Positions 32,598-42,522 of a DNA stretch of 64,000 bases are shown here, in pieces; position 1 is the stretch's first letter; each line of letters starts with the position of its first letter. Source of the stretch: Longimicrobiales bacterium (lineage in GTDB: Bacteria > Gemmatimonadota > Gemmatimonadetes > Longimicrobiales > Gaopeijiaceae); NCBI GenBank assembly GCA_951813395.1, contig OX638356.1, positions 475,340 to 539,339 of the forward strand. The letters run 5' to 3'. The position numbers and the translations under genes were made by a program. The notes under the pieces were generated by a model. The model was given only the letters and a program-made list of their open reading frames with translations, was not told the origin of the DNA and did no database searches.

Positions 32598-35243
32598 CTA
32601 CCCCTTCGGCTGATCCCCCTGCAACTCCAGGATGTCCACGTTCCACTGGCTGTCGCCGAGCAGGTGCTTCACGAAGTACTCCGCGCGGAGCCAGAACCAG
32701 TAGTTGCTCATGTTTCCGAAGCCGTGGCGCTGGCCGGGGAAGATGAAGAAGTCGAAGCGCTTGTTCGCGCGGATCAGCGCCTCGGCCATGCGGAAGGTGC
32801 CGGCGTGGTGGACGTTGTTGTCCACGTCCCCCGTCGTGAGCAGCAGGTGACCCTTCAGGTTCGCCGCGATGTCCGAGTTCCGGTCGATGTCGTACTCGAA
32901 GCCCGTGACGGCGCCGGTTGAGTCCTTTACCTCCTTGACCCCGTCGTGCTTCTCCGACCAGTTGGCGTTGTAGACGTCGTTGTTGTGGTTCCCGGCTGAC
33001 GAGACGGCCACCTTGAAGAAGTCGGGGTAGACGAGCATGGCCGCGGTGGACATGAAACCGCCGCCTGAGTGCCCGTAGATCCCCACGCGGTCGATGTCGA
33101 TGAAGCCGTGGCGGTCGGCGAGCTGCTCGATTCCGGCCTTCTTGTCGGCCAGACCGTAGTCGCGGAGGTTCCCGTACCCGTAGTTGTGGTACCACTTCGA
33201 GCGGTCCGGGTGACCGCCCCGGTTCCCGATCGTGATGACAATGAAGCCGAACTGCGCGAGCGCCTGCTCCGTCGTGTTGAGCGAGAACGACTTCGACACC
33301 GATTCGGTCTGCGGCCCGGGATATACGTACGCGATGATCGGGTACTGCTTCGCGGGATGGAAATCGTATGGCTTGTACATGACTCCGTAGATATCCGTTA
33401 CCCCGTCGTCGGCCTTCACCTGGTAGGTCTCGGGGTACTGGTATCCGGCCGCCTCCAGCGCCGACAGATCGGCGGTCTCCAGGTCCATGATCCTGCGTCC
33501 GGACGCGTCGAAGAGCGCCGAGGCGGGGTTGGTGTCGACGCGTGAATAGTTGTCGACGAAGTAGCGCGCGGATTCCGACACGACGGCCTGGTGGTCCTGG
33601 TTGCCGGGGTTGAGGAGCGTCAGGCCGCTGCCGTTCAGGCCGACGCGGTACATGTGCATGTAGTACGGGTCCTCGCCCTCCTCACGTGCGTTGGCCCGGA
33701 ACACCGCGTATCCGTCCTCCTCATTCACTCCCATCAATGCGTCGACGTGCCAGGGGCCTTCGGTAAGACGAGTGCGGACCGTTCCGTCCGGCGCGTAGCG
33801 GTACAGGTGCGCCCACCCGTCCCGTTCCGACCACCAGATGAGGTCCCCGCCCTCCAGGCGGCGAGGCGTCTGGTGCTCCACGTACGTGTTCAGGCGCTCC
33901 TCGATCACGGCGGCGACCTCGCCGGTCGCAGGATCGGCCCTCATCACGTCCACCCGGTGCTGGTCGCGGCTGCGGCGCCAGAAGTAGAGCTCGTTGCTGC
34001 TGTCCGACAGCCACTTCGTGATGTTGGGCTCGTCGCTGCCCCCTCCGCCCCCGCCGAAGAAGAAGAACCCGCCGCCGCCCTGTCCCGGCGCGTTGAAGAT
34101 CCCCATGCGCTGGTCCTTCCAGGGATCGTCGTCGATCTGCGTCATCTCGCGCGATTCCATGTCGAAGGCGTGGAGGCTGGTCTGCGTGACGTTCTCCTCG
34201 CCCGGCATCTCGTACCGGTAGCTCTCCAGCTTCGGCCGCGTGTTGCCCACGGCGTGGACGACCCACAGATGGCCCACTTCACGGCGGTCCTGGCGGGTGA
34301 GCGCGAAGTAGCGGGAGTCGTGCGACCACGTCGCCCCCGACCGCTGGCGCTTCTTGAGCTCCTCCTCGGTCTCCTCGTCGTTCTGGCCGCGTCCCTGAAA
34401 GCCCCAGCTGAAGTCCTTCTCACCGTCGGTGGTCAGCTGGATCTCCTCGACCTCCACGTCCTCTTCGGCTTCCTCGGCCTCGTCACCGGACTTGCCCCGG
34501 CGCGCGTCGACGATCTTCATGTACTCCTCGTAGCTCATCATCCACAGGTTGAATTCGCGGCTGAAGACGACCCAGGCCGTGTCCGGCGAGACGCTCGCCC
34601 AACCGGGGTGGCTGTCCGGCTCCTCGTAGTCCTCGAGCTCGCGGAGCGTGCGCGTCGTGACGTCGTACTCGAAGTGGTGGACCCTCTTGCGCGTCCTGGG
34701 CCTGGGCGGGCCGCGCTGCTCGTCCTCCTGGTCTTCCTCGACGTCCTCTTCGTCGTCCTCTTCCTCTTCCACCTCCTCGTCCTGCGAGGACTCCACGTCG
34801 AACTGGATGGTGTTGGGTCCCGTGAAGCGGATGGCGCGGATCGGCAGGTGCTGGGCGTCCCACGGATCCCGCGTGATGCGGGTCAGCTCGGCGGCGATGC
34901 GGTCGTTGTCGAAGATCTCGGTCTTCGTGCCCTGGCCCGGATCGACGAGGTAGAAGTGTCGGCCTTCCGAAGTCTCCCACTCGTACCAGAAGCGGTCCGT
35001 GTCCTCGATCCAGCGCGGCGCGACGCGCAGCGAATGGACCAGGTCGTTGACCTTGTAGGGGGCGAAGCGGGCCGCCAGCTCGAAGTTGGCCGAGCCGGGT
35101 CCTCCGACCTTGACCGAGCCCTCCTCCTGGGCGGCAACGGGATTGGTTGCGGCCCCGAAGGCCAGGAAGGCCGTGGCGAGGAAGCCCATCGCAAGCGCGA
35201 GGGGCAGGCTGGAACTCGGACGGGTTACGGTGCGGCGGATCAT
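32598..35243 (-). CDS. Secreted S9 family peptidase (DPP-IV-like), copy A
   Basis: 881 residues. The signal peptide ends at PVAAQ. An N-terminal beta-propeller (DPPIV_N) precedes an alpha/beta-hydrolase peptidase domain. The catalytic triad is Ser726 (GHSGGG), Asp808 (GDVDNNVH) and His840 (QRHGFG). Two low-complexity insertions interrupt the propeller: a run of about 25 mostly Asp/Glu residues (about 151-176) and a Gly/Phe-rich loop (GQGGGGFFFFGGGGGGSDEP). Such enzymes remove dipeptides from peptides in the periplasm or medium. ATG 35243 has GGAGG upstream. Divergent from another S9 peptidase. Confidence 0.92.
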   Translation of the reverse strand: MIRRTVTRPSSSLPLALAMGFLATAFLAFGAATNPVAAQEEGSVKVGGPGSANFELAARFAPYKVNDLVHSLRVAPRWIEDTDRFWYEWETSEGRHFYLVDPGQGTKTEIFDNDRIAAELTRITRDPWDAQHLPIRAIRFTGPNTIQFDVESSQDEEVEEEEDDEEDVEEDQEDEQRGPPRPRTRKRVHHFEYDVTTRTLRELEDYEEPDSHPGWASVSPDTAWVVFSREFNLWMMSYEEYMKIVDARRGKSGDEAEEAEEDVEVEEIQLTTDGEKDFSWGFQGRGQNDEETEEELKKRQRSGATWSHDSRYFALTRQDRREVGHLWVVHAVGNTRPKLESYRYEMPGEENVTQTSLHAFDMESREMTQIDDDPWKDQRMGIFNAPGQGGGGFFFFGGGGGGSDEPNITKWLSDSSNELYFWRRSRDQHRVDVMRADPATGEVAAVIEERLNTYVEHQTPRRLEGGDLIWWSERDGWAHLYRYAPDGTVRTRLTEGPWHVDALMGVNEEDGYAVFRANAREEGEDPYYMHMYRVGLNGSGLTLLNPGNQDHQAVVSESARYFVDNYSRVDTNPASALFDASGRRIMDLETADLSALEAAGYQYPETYQVKADDGVTDIYGVMYKPYDFHPAKQYPIIAYVYPGPQTESVSKSFSLNTTEQALAQFGFIVITIGNRGGHPDRSKWYHNYGYGNLRDYGLADKKAGIEQLADRHGFIDIDRVGIYGHSGGGFMSTAAMLVYPDFFKVAVSSAGNHNNDVYNANWSEKHDGVKEVKDSTGAVTGFEYDIDRNSDIAANLKGHLLLTTGDVDNNVHHAGTFRMAEALIRANKRFDFFIFPGQRHGFGNMSNYWFWLRAEYFVKHLLGDSQWNVDILELQGDQPKG

Positions 35244-35394
35244 TCCTGGCCTCCGTTGGGTGGGAAGCGGCGTGGGTGGCGCCGAGTGGCGCACCATACC
35301 GTGGACACGCATCTTCGCCGAATTGATTGTGGGTCGGTCTGGCGGGCCGAGGCCGACCGCGAGTGCACCGAAGAGAAATGGGAGACTTTGCGCG

Positions 35395-37761
35395 ATGGTG
35401 CAAGCGAAGACCGGTATCGTTCTGATGTGTCTCGGCGTGGTGGCGGCGGTCGCTCAGGCCCAGGAACCGCCGTCCCGTCCCGTTGTCACCGCGGCCGACT
35501 ACGCCCGCGCGGAGCAGTTCCTGCCGGGCAACGCGGTTCGCCACCTGACCGGCGTGCCGACGGGCCCGGCGACGTGGGTCGGCGAGACGGATCGCTTCTG
35601 GTACCGGGTGCGCACGGCGCACGGGGAGCGATTCATCCTGGTCGACCCGCGGGCGCGCACACGTCGCGAGGCATTCGACCACGGGCGGCTGGCGGCGGCG
35701 CTGTCGATGGCGGCGGACACCGCCTACGATCCGCGCGCGCTGCCGTTCTCGTCGTTCGAGTTCCTGGGCGATGGCGGCGCGGTGAAGCTCGATGTCGGCG
35801 CGGCAAAGTGGCGCTGCTCGCTCACCAGCTACACCTGCGACGAAAGGGACGCATCCGCGGAATTCGGTCCCGCCGAGCTCGCCTCGCCCGACGGGGCCCG
35901 CGCGCTCTTCACCCGCGACCACAACCTGTGGGTGAGGGCGGCGGGAGAGGAGCACGGAACGCAGCTTACCCGGGACGGAGAACGCGACTGGGACTACGCA
36001 TCGTCGCCGGAGGGGAACACCTCTGCCGTGACGATCCGGCGCTTCGGGGTTCCCGTGCCGCCCGCCGCGCTCTGGTCGCCGGATGGGAGCCTGGCCGCCA
36101 CGCATCAGCTGGATCAGCGCGGCGTCCTGGAGATGCACCTGGTGCAGGGCGCCCCGGAGGACGGCTCGAAGCGTCCCCGGCATTACGCGTACAAGTACGC
36201 CCACCCGGGCGACACGATCATCCCGCTGGCCCACATGGTGATCGTGGACACGGAAGCGGGCGTGGACACCGAAATGAGCGCGGTCACGCGGCTGGACGCG
36301 GATCCCCTCATTTCCGTCTTCCAGTCGCCCATCGCGTTCCAGAACGTGTGGTGGGCGGCGGACGGATCGGCCCTCTACGCCCTGCGCTTCACAAGAGGAG
36401 ACAAGGCCGTAAGCCTGGAGGCCGCCGACCCGGCAACGGGCGCTGTCCGTACCGTCATTGCCGAGACATGCGCCACGTATTGCGAGGCCACTCCGGCGCT
36501 GGGGTCACGGCCCAACGTGCGCGTGATGGGGGGCGGCGACGAAGTCCTGTGGTGGTCCGAGCGGGACGGATGGGGTCACCTCTACCTGTACGACGGGCGC
36601 ACCGGAGAGCTGAAGCGCCAGGTGACGCGCGGACCCTGGCTGGTGCGGCGGATTCTCCACGTGGACGAACAGACGCGGACGGCGTTCTTCACCGGCAGCG
36701 GCCGCGAAGGCGGCGATCCCTACCTGCGGCAGCTGTACAGCGTGGGACTGGACGGCGGTCCGGTGCGCCGCCTCACGCCCGAGGACGCCGACCATATGAT
36801 CACGGCCAGCCCTCGCGGGGACTACTTCGTCGACACCTTCGGCCGGATCGACACCGAGCCGGCAACGGTCCTGCGCGACCGGAGCGGCGCCGTCGTGATG
36901 ACGCTGGAGACCGCGTCGCTTGAGGGTCTGCGGGCCCTGGGCTGGAGCCCGCCCGAGGCGGTGGTCACCAAGGCGCGCGACGGCGCGACGGACCTGTACG
37001 GCCTGATCGTCAAGCCGACCGGCTTCGATCCCCACGCCGCCTACCCCGTGATCGACTACGTGTACCCCGGACCACAGACCGCCTGGGTTCCGAAGAGCGT
37101 CGCGGATCCCATGTCGAGAGTCCTGTGGGATGCCCAGGCGACGGCGGAACTGGGGGCCGTGGTGGTCGTCCTCGACGGGCTCGGAAAGCCCATGCGGTCC
37201 AAGGCCTTCCACAACTACTCGTACGGCAATCTGCAGGATGCCGGGGGTCTGGCGGATCACGTGGCGTCCATGAAGCAGCTGGCGGCGTCGCGTCCGTGGA
37301 TGGACCTGGACCGGGTCGGCGTCTACGGCTTCTCGGGCGGCGGCTACATGTCCACGCACGCCATCCTGACCCAGCCGGACTTCTACAGGGTGGCGGTCTC
37401 CGGGGCCGGCAATCACGACCAGCGCGGCTACATCGCGCTATGGGGGGAACGCTATCACGGGCTCATGGACCCGGACGGCGCCAACTACGTTCAGCAGGCC
37501 AACGCCACCCACGCGGCCAACCTGAAGGGCAAGCTTCTGCTGATCCACGGCGAGATGGACGACAACGTGAGCCCGGCGCTCACCATGCAGGTGGTGGACG
37601 CGCTCATCAGGGCGAACCGCACGTTCGACATGCTCATCCTCCCGAACCTGAATCACGGGGCGGGCGGCGATCCCTATTACATTCGCCGGCGCTGGGACTA
37701 TTTTGTCGAGCACTTGATGGGGGCGGAGCCGCCGGTGGACTACCGGGTGGTTCCGTCGTGA
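35395..37761 (+). CDS. Secreted S9 family peptidase (DPP-IV-like), copy B
   Basis: 788 residues. The signal peptide ends at AVAQAQ. The propeller and peptidase domains are as in copy A but without the acidic insertion. The triad is Ser647 (GFSGGG), Asp722 (HGEMDDNV) and His754 (LNHGAGG). Two extra Cys pairs (RCSLTSYTC, ETCATYC) suggest disulfides. ATG 35395 is preceded by GGGAGA. It shares an upstream region of about 150 bp with copy A, so the two may be co-regulated; it probably acts on peptides outside the cytoplasm. Confidence 0.92.
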   Translation: MVQAKTGIVLMCLGVVAAVAQAQEPPSRPVVTAADYARAEQFLPGNAVRHLTGVPTGPATWVGETDRFWYRVRTAHGERFILVDPRARTRREAFDHGRLAAALSMAADTAYDPRALPFSSFEFLGDGGAVKLDVGAAKWRCSLTSYTCDERDASAEFGPAELASPDGARALFTRDHNLWVRAAGEEHGTQLTRDGERDWDYASSPEGNTSAVTIRRFGVPVPPAALWSPDGSLAATHQLDQRGVLEMHLVQGAPEDGSKRPRHYAYKYAHPGDTIIPLAHMVIVDTEAGVDTEMSAVTRLDADPLISVFQSPIAFQNVWWAADGSALYALRFTRGDKAVSLEAADPATGAVRTVIAETCATYCEATPALGSRPNVRVMGGGDEVLWWSERDGWGHLYLYDGRTGELKRQVTRGPWLVRRILHVDEQTRTAFFTGSGREGGDPYLRQLYSVGLDGGPVRRLTPEDADHMITASPRGDYFVDTFGRIDTEPATVLRDRSGAVVMTLETASLEGLRALGWSPPEAVVTKARDGATDLYGLIVKPTGFDPHAAYPVIDYVYPGPQTAWVPKSVADPMSRVLWDAQATAELGAVVVVLDGLGKPMRSKAFHNYSYGNLQDAGGLADHVASMKQLAASRPWMDLDRVGVYGFSGGGYMSTHAILTQPDFYRVAVSGAGNHDQRGYIALWGERYHGLMDPDGANYVQQANATHAANLKGKLLLIHGEMDDNVSPALTMQVVDALIRANRTFDMLILPNLNHGAGGDPYYIRRRWDYFVEHLMGAEPPVDYRVVPS

Positions 37762-37801
37762 GGGTTTCACGGATGGCTGTTGCGGAACGAACCCCTTGCA
37801 G

Positions 37802-37816
37802 TTGTATACAATATTG
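37802..37816. promoter_or_regulatory. Overlapping palindromes upstream of SusC copy 2
   Basis: TTGTATACAA (37802-37811) and CAATATTG (37809-37816) are perfect palindromes that overlap. They lie 90-105 nt before the SusC start in an AT-rich patch. A -35-like TTGCGG (37780-37785) precedes TATACA (37805-37810) with a 19-bp spacer. Possible promoter or operator. Confidence 0.4.
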
Positions 37817-37906
37817 AGTACGTACCCATTGCGGGCTTGCGAGACGTTGGCCTATCTTGCCATCCCGTTGAAGCAGGAGTCTCACCCACACTCAAAGGAG
37901 AATCCC

Positions 37907-40900
37907 ATGAGACGAAGCTTCCGTTTGAATCAGCCCACAGGACGTTTGTGGGGGCTCGCCGCCGCAGGTGTGGCGGGCTTCGTGGCCCTGGCGCTGACCG
38001 TTGCGCCGCTGGCCGCGCAAAATACCATCACCGGCACGGTCGTGGACGGCGGCACCCAGCGCCCCCTCGCCGGCGCGCAGGTGCTGGTGGAGGGGACCGA
38101 TCTCGGCGTCCTCACGGACAACCGGGGCCGCTTCCTCATTCTCAACGTGCCGGCGGCCACGGTAACCGTGCGGGTTGTGATGATCGGCTACCGTGAAGCC
38201 ACGGCCAGCGCGGGCAGCGGTCAGGCGGTCACCATCGAGCTGCAGGAGACCGCGATTTCCCTCGACGAAATCGTGGTCACGGGGGTGGTCGGCGAGCAGT
38301 CAGCCCGGGCGGTCGGCAACTCGATCGGCCAGGTCAACGCGGCCGAGCTCGAGGAGCTGGCGCCGGCCGCGGATGTGCAGCGCATGATCAGCGCGACCGT
38401 ACCCGGGGTGCGCGTTTCCATGGCCGGTGGCGAGATCGGCGCGGGCGGCTCCACCCGGATCCGGGGGGTCGCCAGTCTCTCGCTGGGCGCCCAGCCACTC
38501 GTGTACGTGGACGGCGTTCGCGTGAATGGGCAGGAAAGCAACGCCGCCTTCGGCTGGTACGCCTTCAACGGCAACTCGCAGCCTTCGCGCCTCTCCGACT
38601 TCAACCCGGATGAGATCGAGAGCATCGAGATCATCAAGGGACCCGCGGCGGCGACGCTCTACGGAACGGAGGCCTCCAATGGCGTGATCCAGATCATCAC
38701 CAAGAGGGGCCGGACGGGTGCGCCGCGGATCAACTTCACCATGAAGCAGGGCGCGAACTTCTATCCGAACGTCTACAACATGTTCCCCGAATCGTGGTAC
38801 ATGTGCGAAGGCGTGTCCCAGACGGCGGATGTGGATGAACGACTGAAGTGCCAACCGGGCAGCGTAGCTTCCTTCAATGTCCTCCAGATCGACCGCGACG
38901 TGTACGGCAACGAGTGGTTCCAGACCGGCCACGCGCAGTCGTACGGGGCAGACGTCACGGGTGGCACCCAGCAGATCACATACTATGTCTCGGCCGACTG
39001 GGACCGTGACGAGGGCGTCGTCTCGTACAACTGGAAAAACCGCATGAGCGGACGGGCCAATCTGACCTACACCCCGTCCGAGAGGCTGGAGCTGAACTTC
39101 GGCCTGGGTGCGATCCGCAGCCAGGCGCAGTCGGCGTCGGCCCAGCAGGCACTGCCAACGGCCATCATCTGGGCCTGTCCCTCGCCGGGCTGTGAAGCGG
39201 GTTCAGGGAAGCCCAGCGACATCGCCGGTGGGTTCCGGGGCTACATCGCCTACCTGCCCGAGGCCTACGAGGAAGACATTGAAGGCTTCCAGCATGTGGA
39301 TCGCACGACGTTCTCGCTCGAAGCGCGTCACGAACCCTTCGAGTGGCTGACGCACCGGGCCATCGTGGGCGGCGACTTCAGCGGCGTCAGGAACTCCGAA
39401 CTCTATCGTGCGACCGGCCGTCAACCCGCCGGGCAGTTCACGCCCTGGGGACGCAAGACGATCATCAACCTCAACACCAGCTACTTCTCGATCGACTACC
39501 AGGCGAACGGCATCTTCGATTTCGGAGGCATGACCTTCACCAGCTCGGGCGGCCTGCAGTATTACCAGCGGCAGGAGTCGTCGACGTTTGCGCACGGCGA
39601 GACCTTCCCGGTCGACGCACTCGAGACGGTTTCGTCGGGCGCGACGAAGCAGGCCGAAGAGGATTTCCTCGAGAACAAGACCTTCGGCGTGTTCATGCAG
39701 GAACAGGTTGCCATGGGCGACCGTCTCTTCCTGACCGGCGCCGTGCGTGGAGACGACAACAGCGCGTTCGGCACGAACTTCGACTTTGTCGTGTATCCGA
39801 AGCTGTCGGCATCATACGTGATCAGTGACGAGCCGGCCTTCCAGGACATGCTGCCCGGGGTCAACACGCTGAAGCTGAGGGCGGCCTGGGGGAAAGCCGG
39901 TAAGCAGCCGGATGTCTTTGACGCGATCCAGACCTATACGCCCACGGTGGGTCCCGAAGGTGCTTCGGTCCTAACTCCCGAGAACATCGGCAACCCGGAC
40001 CTCAAGCCCGAGGTCGGAACCGAGATCGAGCTGGGCTTCGATGCCGGCCTGATGGACGACCTGATCGGCCTCGAATTCACGGTCTACAGCCAGACAACGA
40101 ACGACGCCCTGGTCCGTGTGCCCGTCATTCCCTCGAAGGGCTTCCCCGGAGTCCAGTTCCGGAACATCGGGCAGATCAACAACAAGGGCATCGAGGTGGG
40201 GATCAACGGGCAGGTGTACAACTCCGGCGCCTTCAGCGTGGATCTGGGGGCCACATTCTCCACCTTCGAAAACGAGGTCACCGACCTCGGAGGTCAGCCT
40301 CCGATCGTCCAGAGTTCTTCGAGCCTGAACCGGCAGTTCCACGTCGAGGGCTTCCCGCTGGGGAGCATGTTCTACAAGCGCGTGGTCAGCGCGCAGCTCG
40401 ACGGCTCCAGCGGACGCAACGTCGCGACGAATCTCATGTGCGAGGGTGGCGAGAAGGCCGGCGACTCCGACTTCTCGTGGGGAGGCGGTTCGCCCGTTCC
40501 CTGCGCCGACGCGCCGGAGGTATACTGGGGTCAGCCGATTCCCAACGTCGAAGGCGGCATCTACACGAACCTGCGCATCGGGCAGAACCTGTCGCTGTAT
40601 GCGCTGGTCGACTATGTGGGGGGGCACCACCTGAGCCTGGGAGACGTCAGCGCGCAGCATCGTTTCTTCATCAACTCCAGGGCCATCCTCGAACGTACGG
40701 ACCCCATTCTGCTGGGGTATGAGGCACTCGGTGCCGGGGGCCTCGCGCAGTCGGGCGTCGTGGCAGGCGACTTCGTGAAACTGCGGACGCTGTCGGCTTC
40801 CTATACAATGCCGGAATCCGTTGCCGAGATGATGTGGGCCAGCCGGGTCGCGATCACGGCTTCGGTCGACAACCTGTGGACGATCTGGCAGAAGTCGAAG

Positions 40901-41035
40901 GACTCCTTCGGACACCCGATCATGGACATCGAGCGAGCGCGCCAGAGTCCCGGTCAGTTCGGGCTCAACGGCTACGTGCAGGAGGGTTGGCCTCAGCTGA
41001 CCCGGTTCGTGTCCACGCTTCGGTTCACATTCTAG
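37907..41035 (+). CDS. SusC/RagA-type TonB-dependent transporter (copy 2)
   Basis: 1042 residues. The signal peptide ends at VAPLAAQ. A CarboxypepD_reg-like domain starts at NTITGTVVDGGTQRPLAGAQ. The plug follows, with LDEIVVTG, LVYVDGVRVNGQESN and IEIIKGPAAATLYGTEASNGVIQIITKRG, then a barrel to the terminal LRFTF. AAGGAG lies 6 nt before the ATG. It is more similar to copy 3 (42523) than to copy 1. Its SusD partner follows after about 18 nt. Cargo unknown; the neighbouring S9 peptidases make peptides a reasonable guess. Confidence 0.93.
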   Translation: MRRSFRLNQPTGRLWGLAAAGVAGFVALALTVAPLAAQNTITGTVVDGGTQRPLAGAQVLVEGTDLGVLTDNRGRFLILNVPAATVTVRVVMIGYREATASAGSGQAVTIELQETAISLDEIVVTGVVGEQSARAVGNSIGQVNAAELEELAPAADVQRMISATVPGVRVSMAGGEIGAGGSTRIRGVASLSLGAQPLVYVDGVRVNGQESNAAFGWYAFNGNSQPSRLSDFNPDEIESIEIIKGPAAATLYGTEASNGVIQIITKRGRTGAPRINFTMKQGANFYPNVYNMFPESWYMCEGVSQTADVDERLKCQPGSVASFNVLQIDRDVYGNEWFQTGHAQSYGADVTGGTQQITYYVSADWDRDEGVVSYNWKNRMSGRANLTYTPSERLELNFGLGAIRSQAQSASAQQALPTAIIWACPSPGCEAGSGKPSDIAGGFRGYIAYLPEAYEEDIEGFQHVDRTTFSLEARHEPFEWLTHRAIVGGDFSGVRNSELYRATGRQPAGQFTPWGRKTIINLNTSYFSIDYQANGIFDFGGMTFTSSGGLQYYQRQESSTFAHGETFPVDALETVSSGATKQAEEDFLENKTFGVFMQEQVAMGDRLFLTGAVRGDDNSAFGTNFDFVVYPKLSASYVISDEPAFQDMLPGVNTLKLRAAWGKAGKQPDVFDAIQTYTPTVGPEGASVLTPENIGNPDLKPEVGTEIELGFDAGLMDDLIGLEFTVYSQTTNDALVRVPVIPSKGFPGVQFRNIGQINNKGIEVGINGQVYNSGAFSVDLGATFSTFENEVTDLGGQPPIVQSSSSLNRQFHVEGFPLGSMFYKRVVSAQLDGSSGRNVATNLMCEGGEKAGDSDFSWGGGSPVPCADAPEVYWGQPIPNVEGGIYTNLRIGQNLSLYALVDYVGGHHLSLGDVSAQHRFFINSRAILERTDPILLGYEALGAGGLAQSGVVAGDFVKLRTLSASYTMPESVAEMMWASRVAITASVDNLWTIWQKSKDSFGHPIMDIERARQSPGQFGLNGYVQEGWPQLTRFVSTLRFTF

Positions 41036-41053
41036 ATCACGGGAGAGATGAAA

Positions 41054-42388
41054 ATGAAAGCAAGAAACAGACTGGCGGGTGCGGTCCTGTTCGCGGCTTC
41101 ATCCCTCGTGTTCTCAGGGTGTAGCCTGGATGACATTCTCGCGGTGCATGTCCCCGGGAAGGTGCTCGAAGAGGCCTTGAACAGTTCATCGCTGGCGGAC
41201 GTGCTGACGACGGGTGTGGTCGCGGAGGTCGAGTGCAGTTGGAACCAGTACGTTGCCGGCGCAGCACACCACTCCGACGAATACGTGCCGACTTCGGGCA
41301 ACCTCACAATGAGGAACTGGGGCCAGCGAAAGATCTACGCGTCCGATGCCGGGTACGCGCAGGGCACCTGCGGCGGCTGGGGCTATCCGATGTTCACGCC
41401 GCTGCACACGGCCCGCTTCCAGGCAGAGGACGTGTCGACGAGGTTGGCGGGGTTCCCCGCTGACGAAGTGCCGGACGTTGCGGCCCTGCAAGCGAAGGCG
41501 GCCGTTTGGGGTGCATTCCCGCTGGTAGCGATGGGCGAGGGGTTCTGCCGCATGGCCATCGACGGGGGTGCCGTGATGCAGCCGGCCGAGGTGCAGGCGG
41601 AAGCCGAGCAGCGGTTCACTTCAGCGATCTCGCTGGCCCAGGCGGCCGGAGACGAGACGCTGACCATGCAGGGCACGCTGGGGCGTGCGCGGGTTCGTGT
41701 CGCGAAGGGTGACTATGCCGGCGCGATCGCTGACGCATCCCAGATCCCGGACGGTTTCATCGTCAACGTGAGCCGTGACGCCGCCGAGGCACGACGCTAC
41801 AACTACTACTTCGAGCGGCTGAACGCGCCGACCGGGTTCCGGGCGCACGGTTCGGTGGCCGACAACTACCAGAATCTGACCATCGGCGCGGACGGGATGC
41901 CGATGGACGGCGGTGACGGGGTGAAGGACACCCGCGTCAACGTCAAGACCGACGGCACGGAGGCTGCGGACTTTGCGACGATCCTGTACTATCACGACAA
42001 GTACAATTCGCGCAGCGATCCGCTGCCCCTGGTGCACTGGCACGAAGCCCGCATGTACGAGGCCGAGGCGCTGGCCATGCAGGGCGACGTCGCGGGGGCA
42101 CTGGGCAAGATCAATGGTCTCCGCATGGCGGCAGGGCTTCCCGAGGTCACCGCGGATGTCGGTGCGGGACAGATCATGGACCTGGTCAAGGAGGAGCGTC
42201 GGCGGCAGCTGTTCGTGGTGGGCGGACACCGCCTGCATGACATGCTGCGTTTCGACATTCCATTCCTGGGTGAACCCGGGTCGATCCATCCCAACGGTCT
42301 CGACCAGACCGGGGCGGAGTACGGCAACCTGACATGCTTCCAACTCCCCGAAGTTGAGATCAAGGGGAACGAGAACATCAGCGGCTGA
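41054..42388 (+). CDS. SusD/RagB-type lipoprotein (copy 2)
   Basis: About 444 residues. Lipobox VFSGC is followed by SLDDILAVHVPGKVLEEALN. The TPR-like middle holds AAVWGAFPLVAMGEGFCRMAIDGG, and the C-terminal signature is VKEERRRQLFVVGGHRLHDMLRF with GEPGSIHPNGLDQTGAEYG. GGGAGAG (41041-41047) is better spaced for ATG 41054 than for ATG 41048. It pairs with SusC copy 2. A strong hairpin terminator follows at 42426-42464. Confidence 0.9.
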   Translation: MKARNRLAGAVLFAASSLVFSGCSLDDILAVHVPGKVLEEALNSSSLADVLTTGVVAEVECSWNQYVAGAAHHSDEYVPTSGNLTMRNWGQRKIYASDAGYAQGTCGGWGYPMFTPLHTARFQAEDVSTRLAGFPADEVPDVAALQAKAAVWGAFPLVAMGEGFCRMAIDGGAVMQPAEVQAEAEQRFTSAISLAQAAGDETLTMQGTLGRARVRVAKGDYAGAIADASQIPDGFIVNVSRDAAEARRYNYYFERLNAPTGFRAHGSVADNYQNLTIGADGMPMDGGDGVKDTRVNVKTDGTEAADFATILYYHDKYNSRSDPLPLVHWHEARMYEAEALAMQGDVAGALGKINGLRMAAGLPEVTADVGAGQIMDLVKEERRRQLFVVGGHRLHDMLRFDIPFLGEPGSIHPNGLDQTGAEYGNLTCFQLPEVEIKGNENISG

Positions 42389-42389
42389 T

Positions 42390-42414
42390 AATCGGCCGGA
42401 AGGAATCGGCCGGA
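42390..42414 (+). repeat. Short direct repeat
   Basis: AATCGGCCGGA occurs twice (42390-42400 and 42404-42414), right after the SusD stop and before the terminator hairpin. Each copy holds the palindrome CGGCCG. Confidence 0.5.
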
Positions 42415-42425
42415 GGAGGTGTTTT

Positions 42426-42464
42426 CGGGGCTGCCGCTCGGCGACCGGGCGGCAGCCCCGTTTT
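42426..42464 (+). terminator. Rho-independent terminator
   Basis: Perfect 11-bp stem CGGGGCTGCCG (42426-42436) / CGGCAGCCCCG (42450-42460), 13-nt loop, then TTTT. It separates the two tandem SusC/SusD pairs. Confidence 0.85.
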
Positions 42465-42522
42465 CAATAACTGCGACGTGGCGAACCACCACCGGGCAAC
42501 CAGTTCAACAAAGGAGAATCAC

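Noticed and set aside
33591-36923. A 1110-codon open frame on the plus strand across two S9 peptidase genes
   Set aside because: It runs antisense to one peptidase and out of frame with the other. Its protein is a low-complexity Arg/Val/Gly mix without domains. The opposite frames carry complete catalytic triads.
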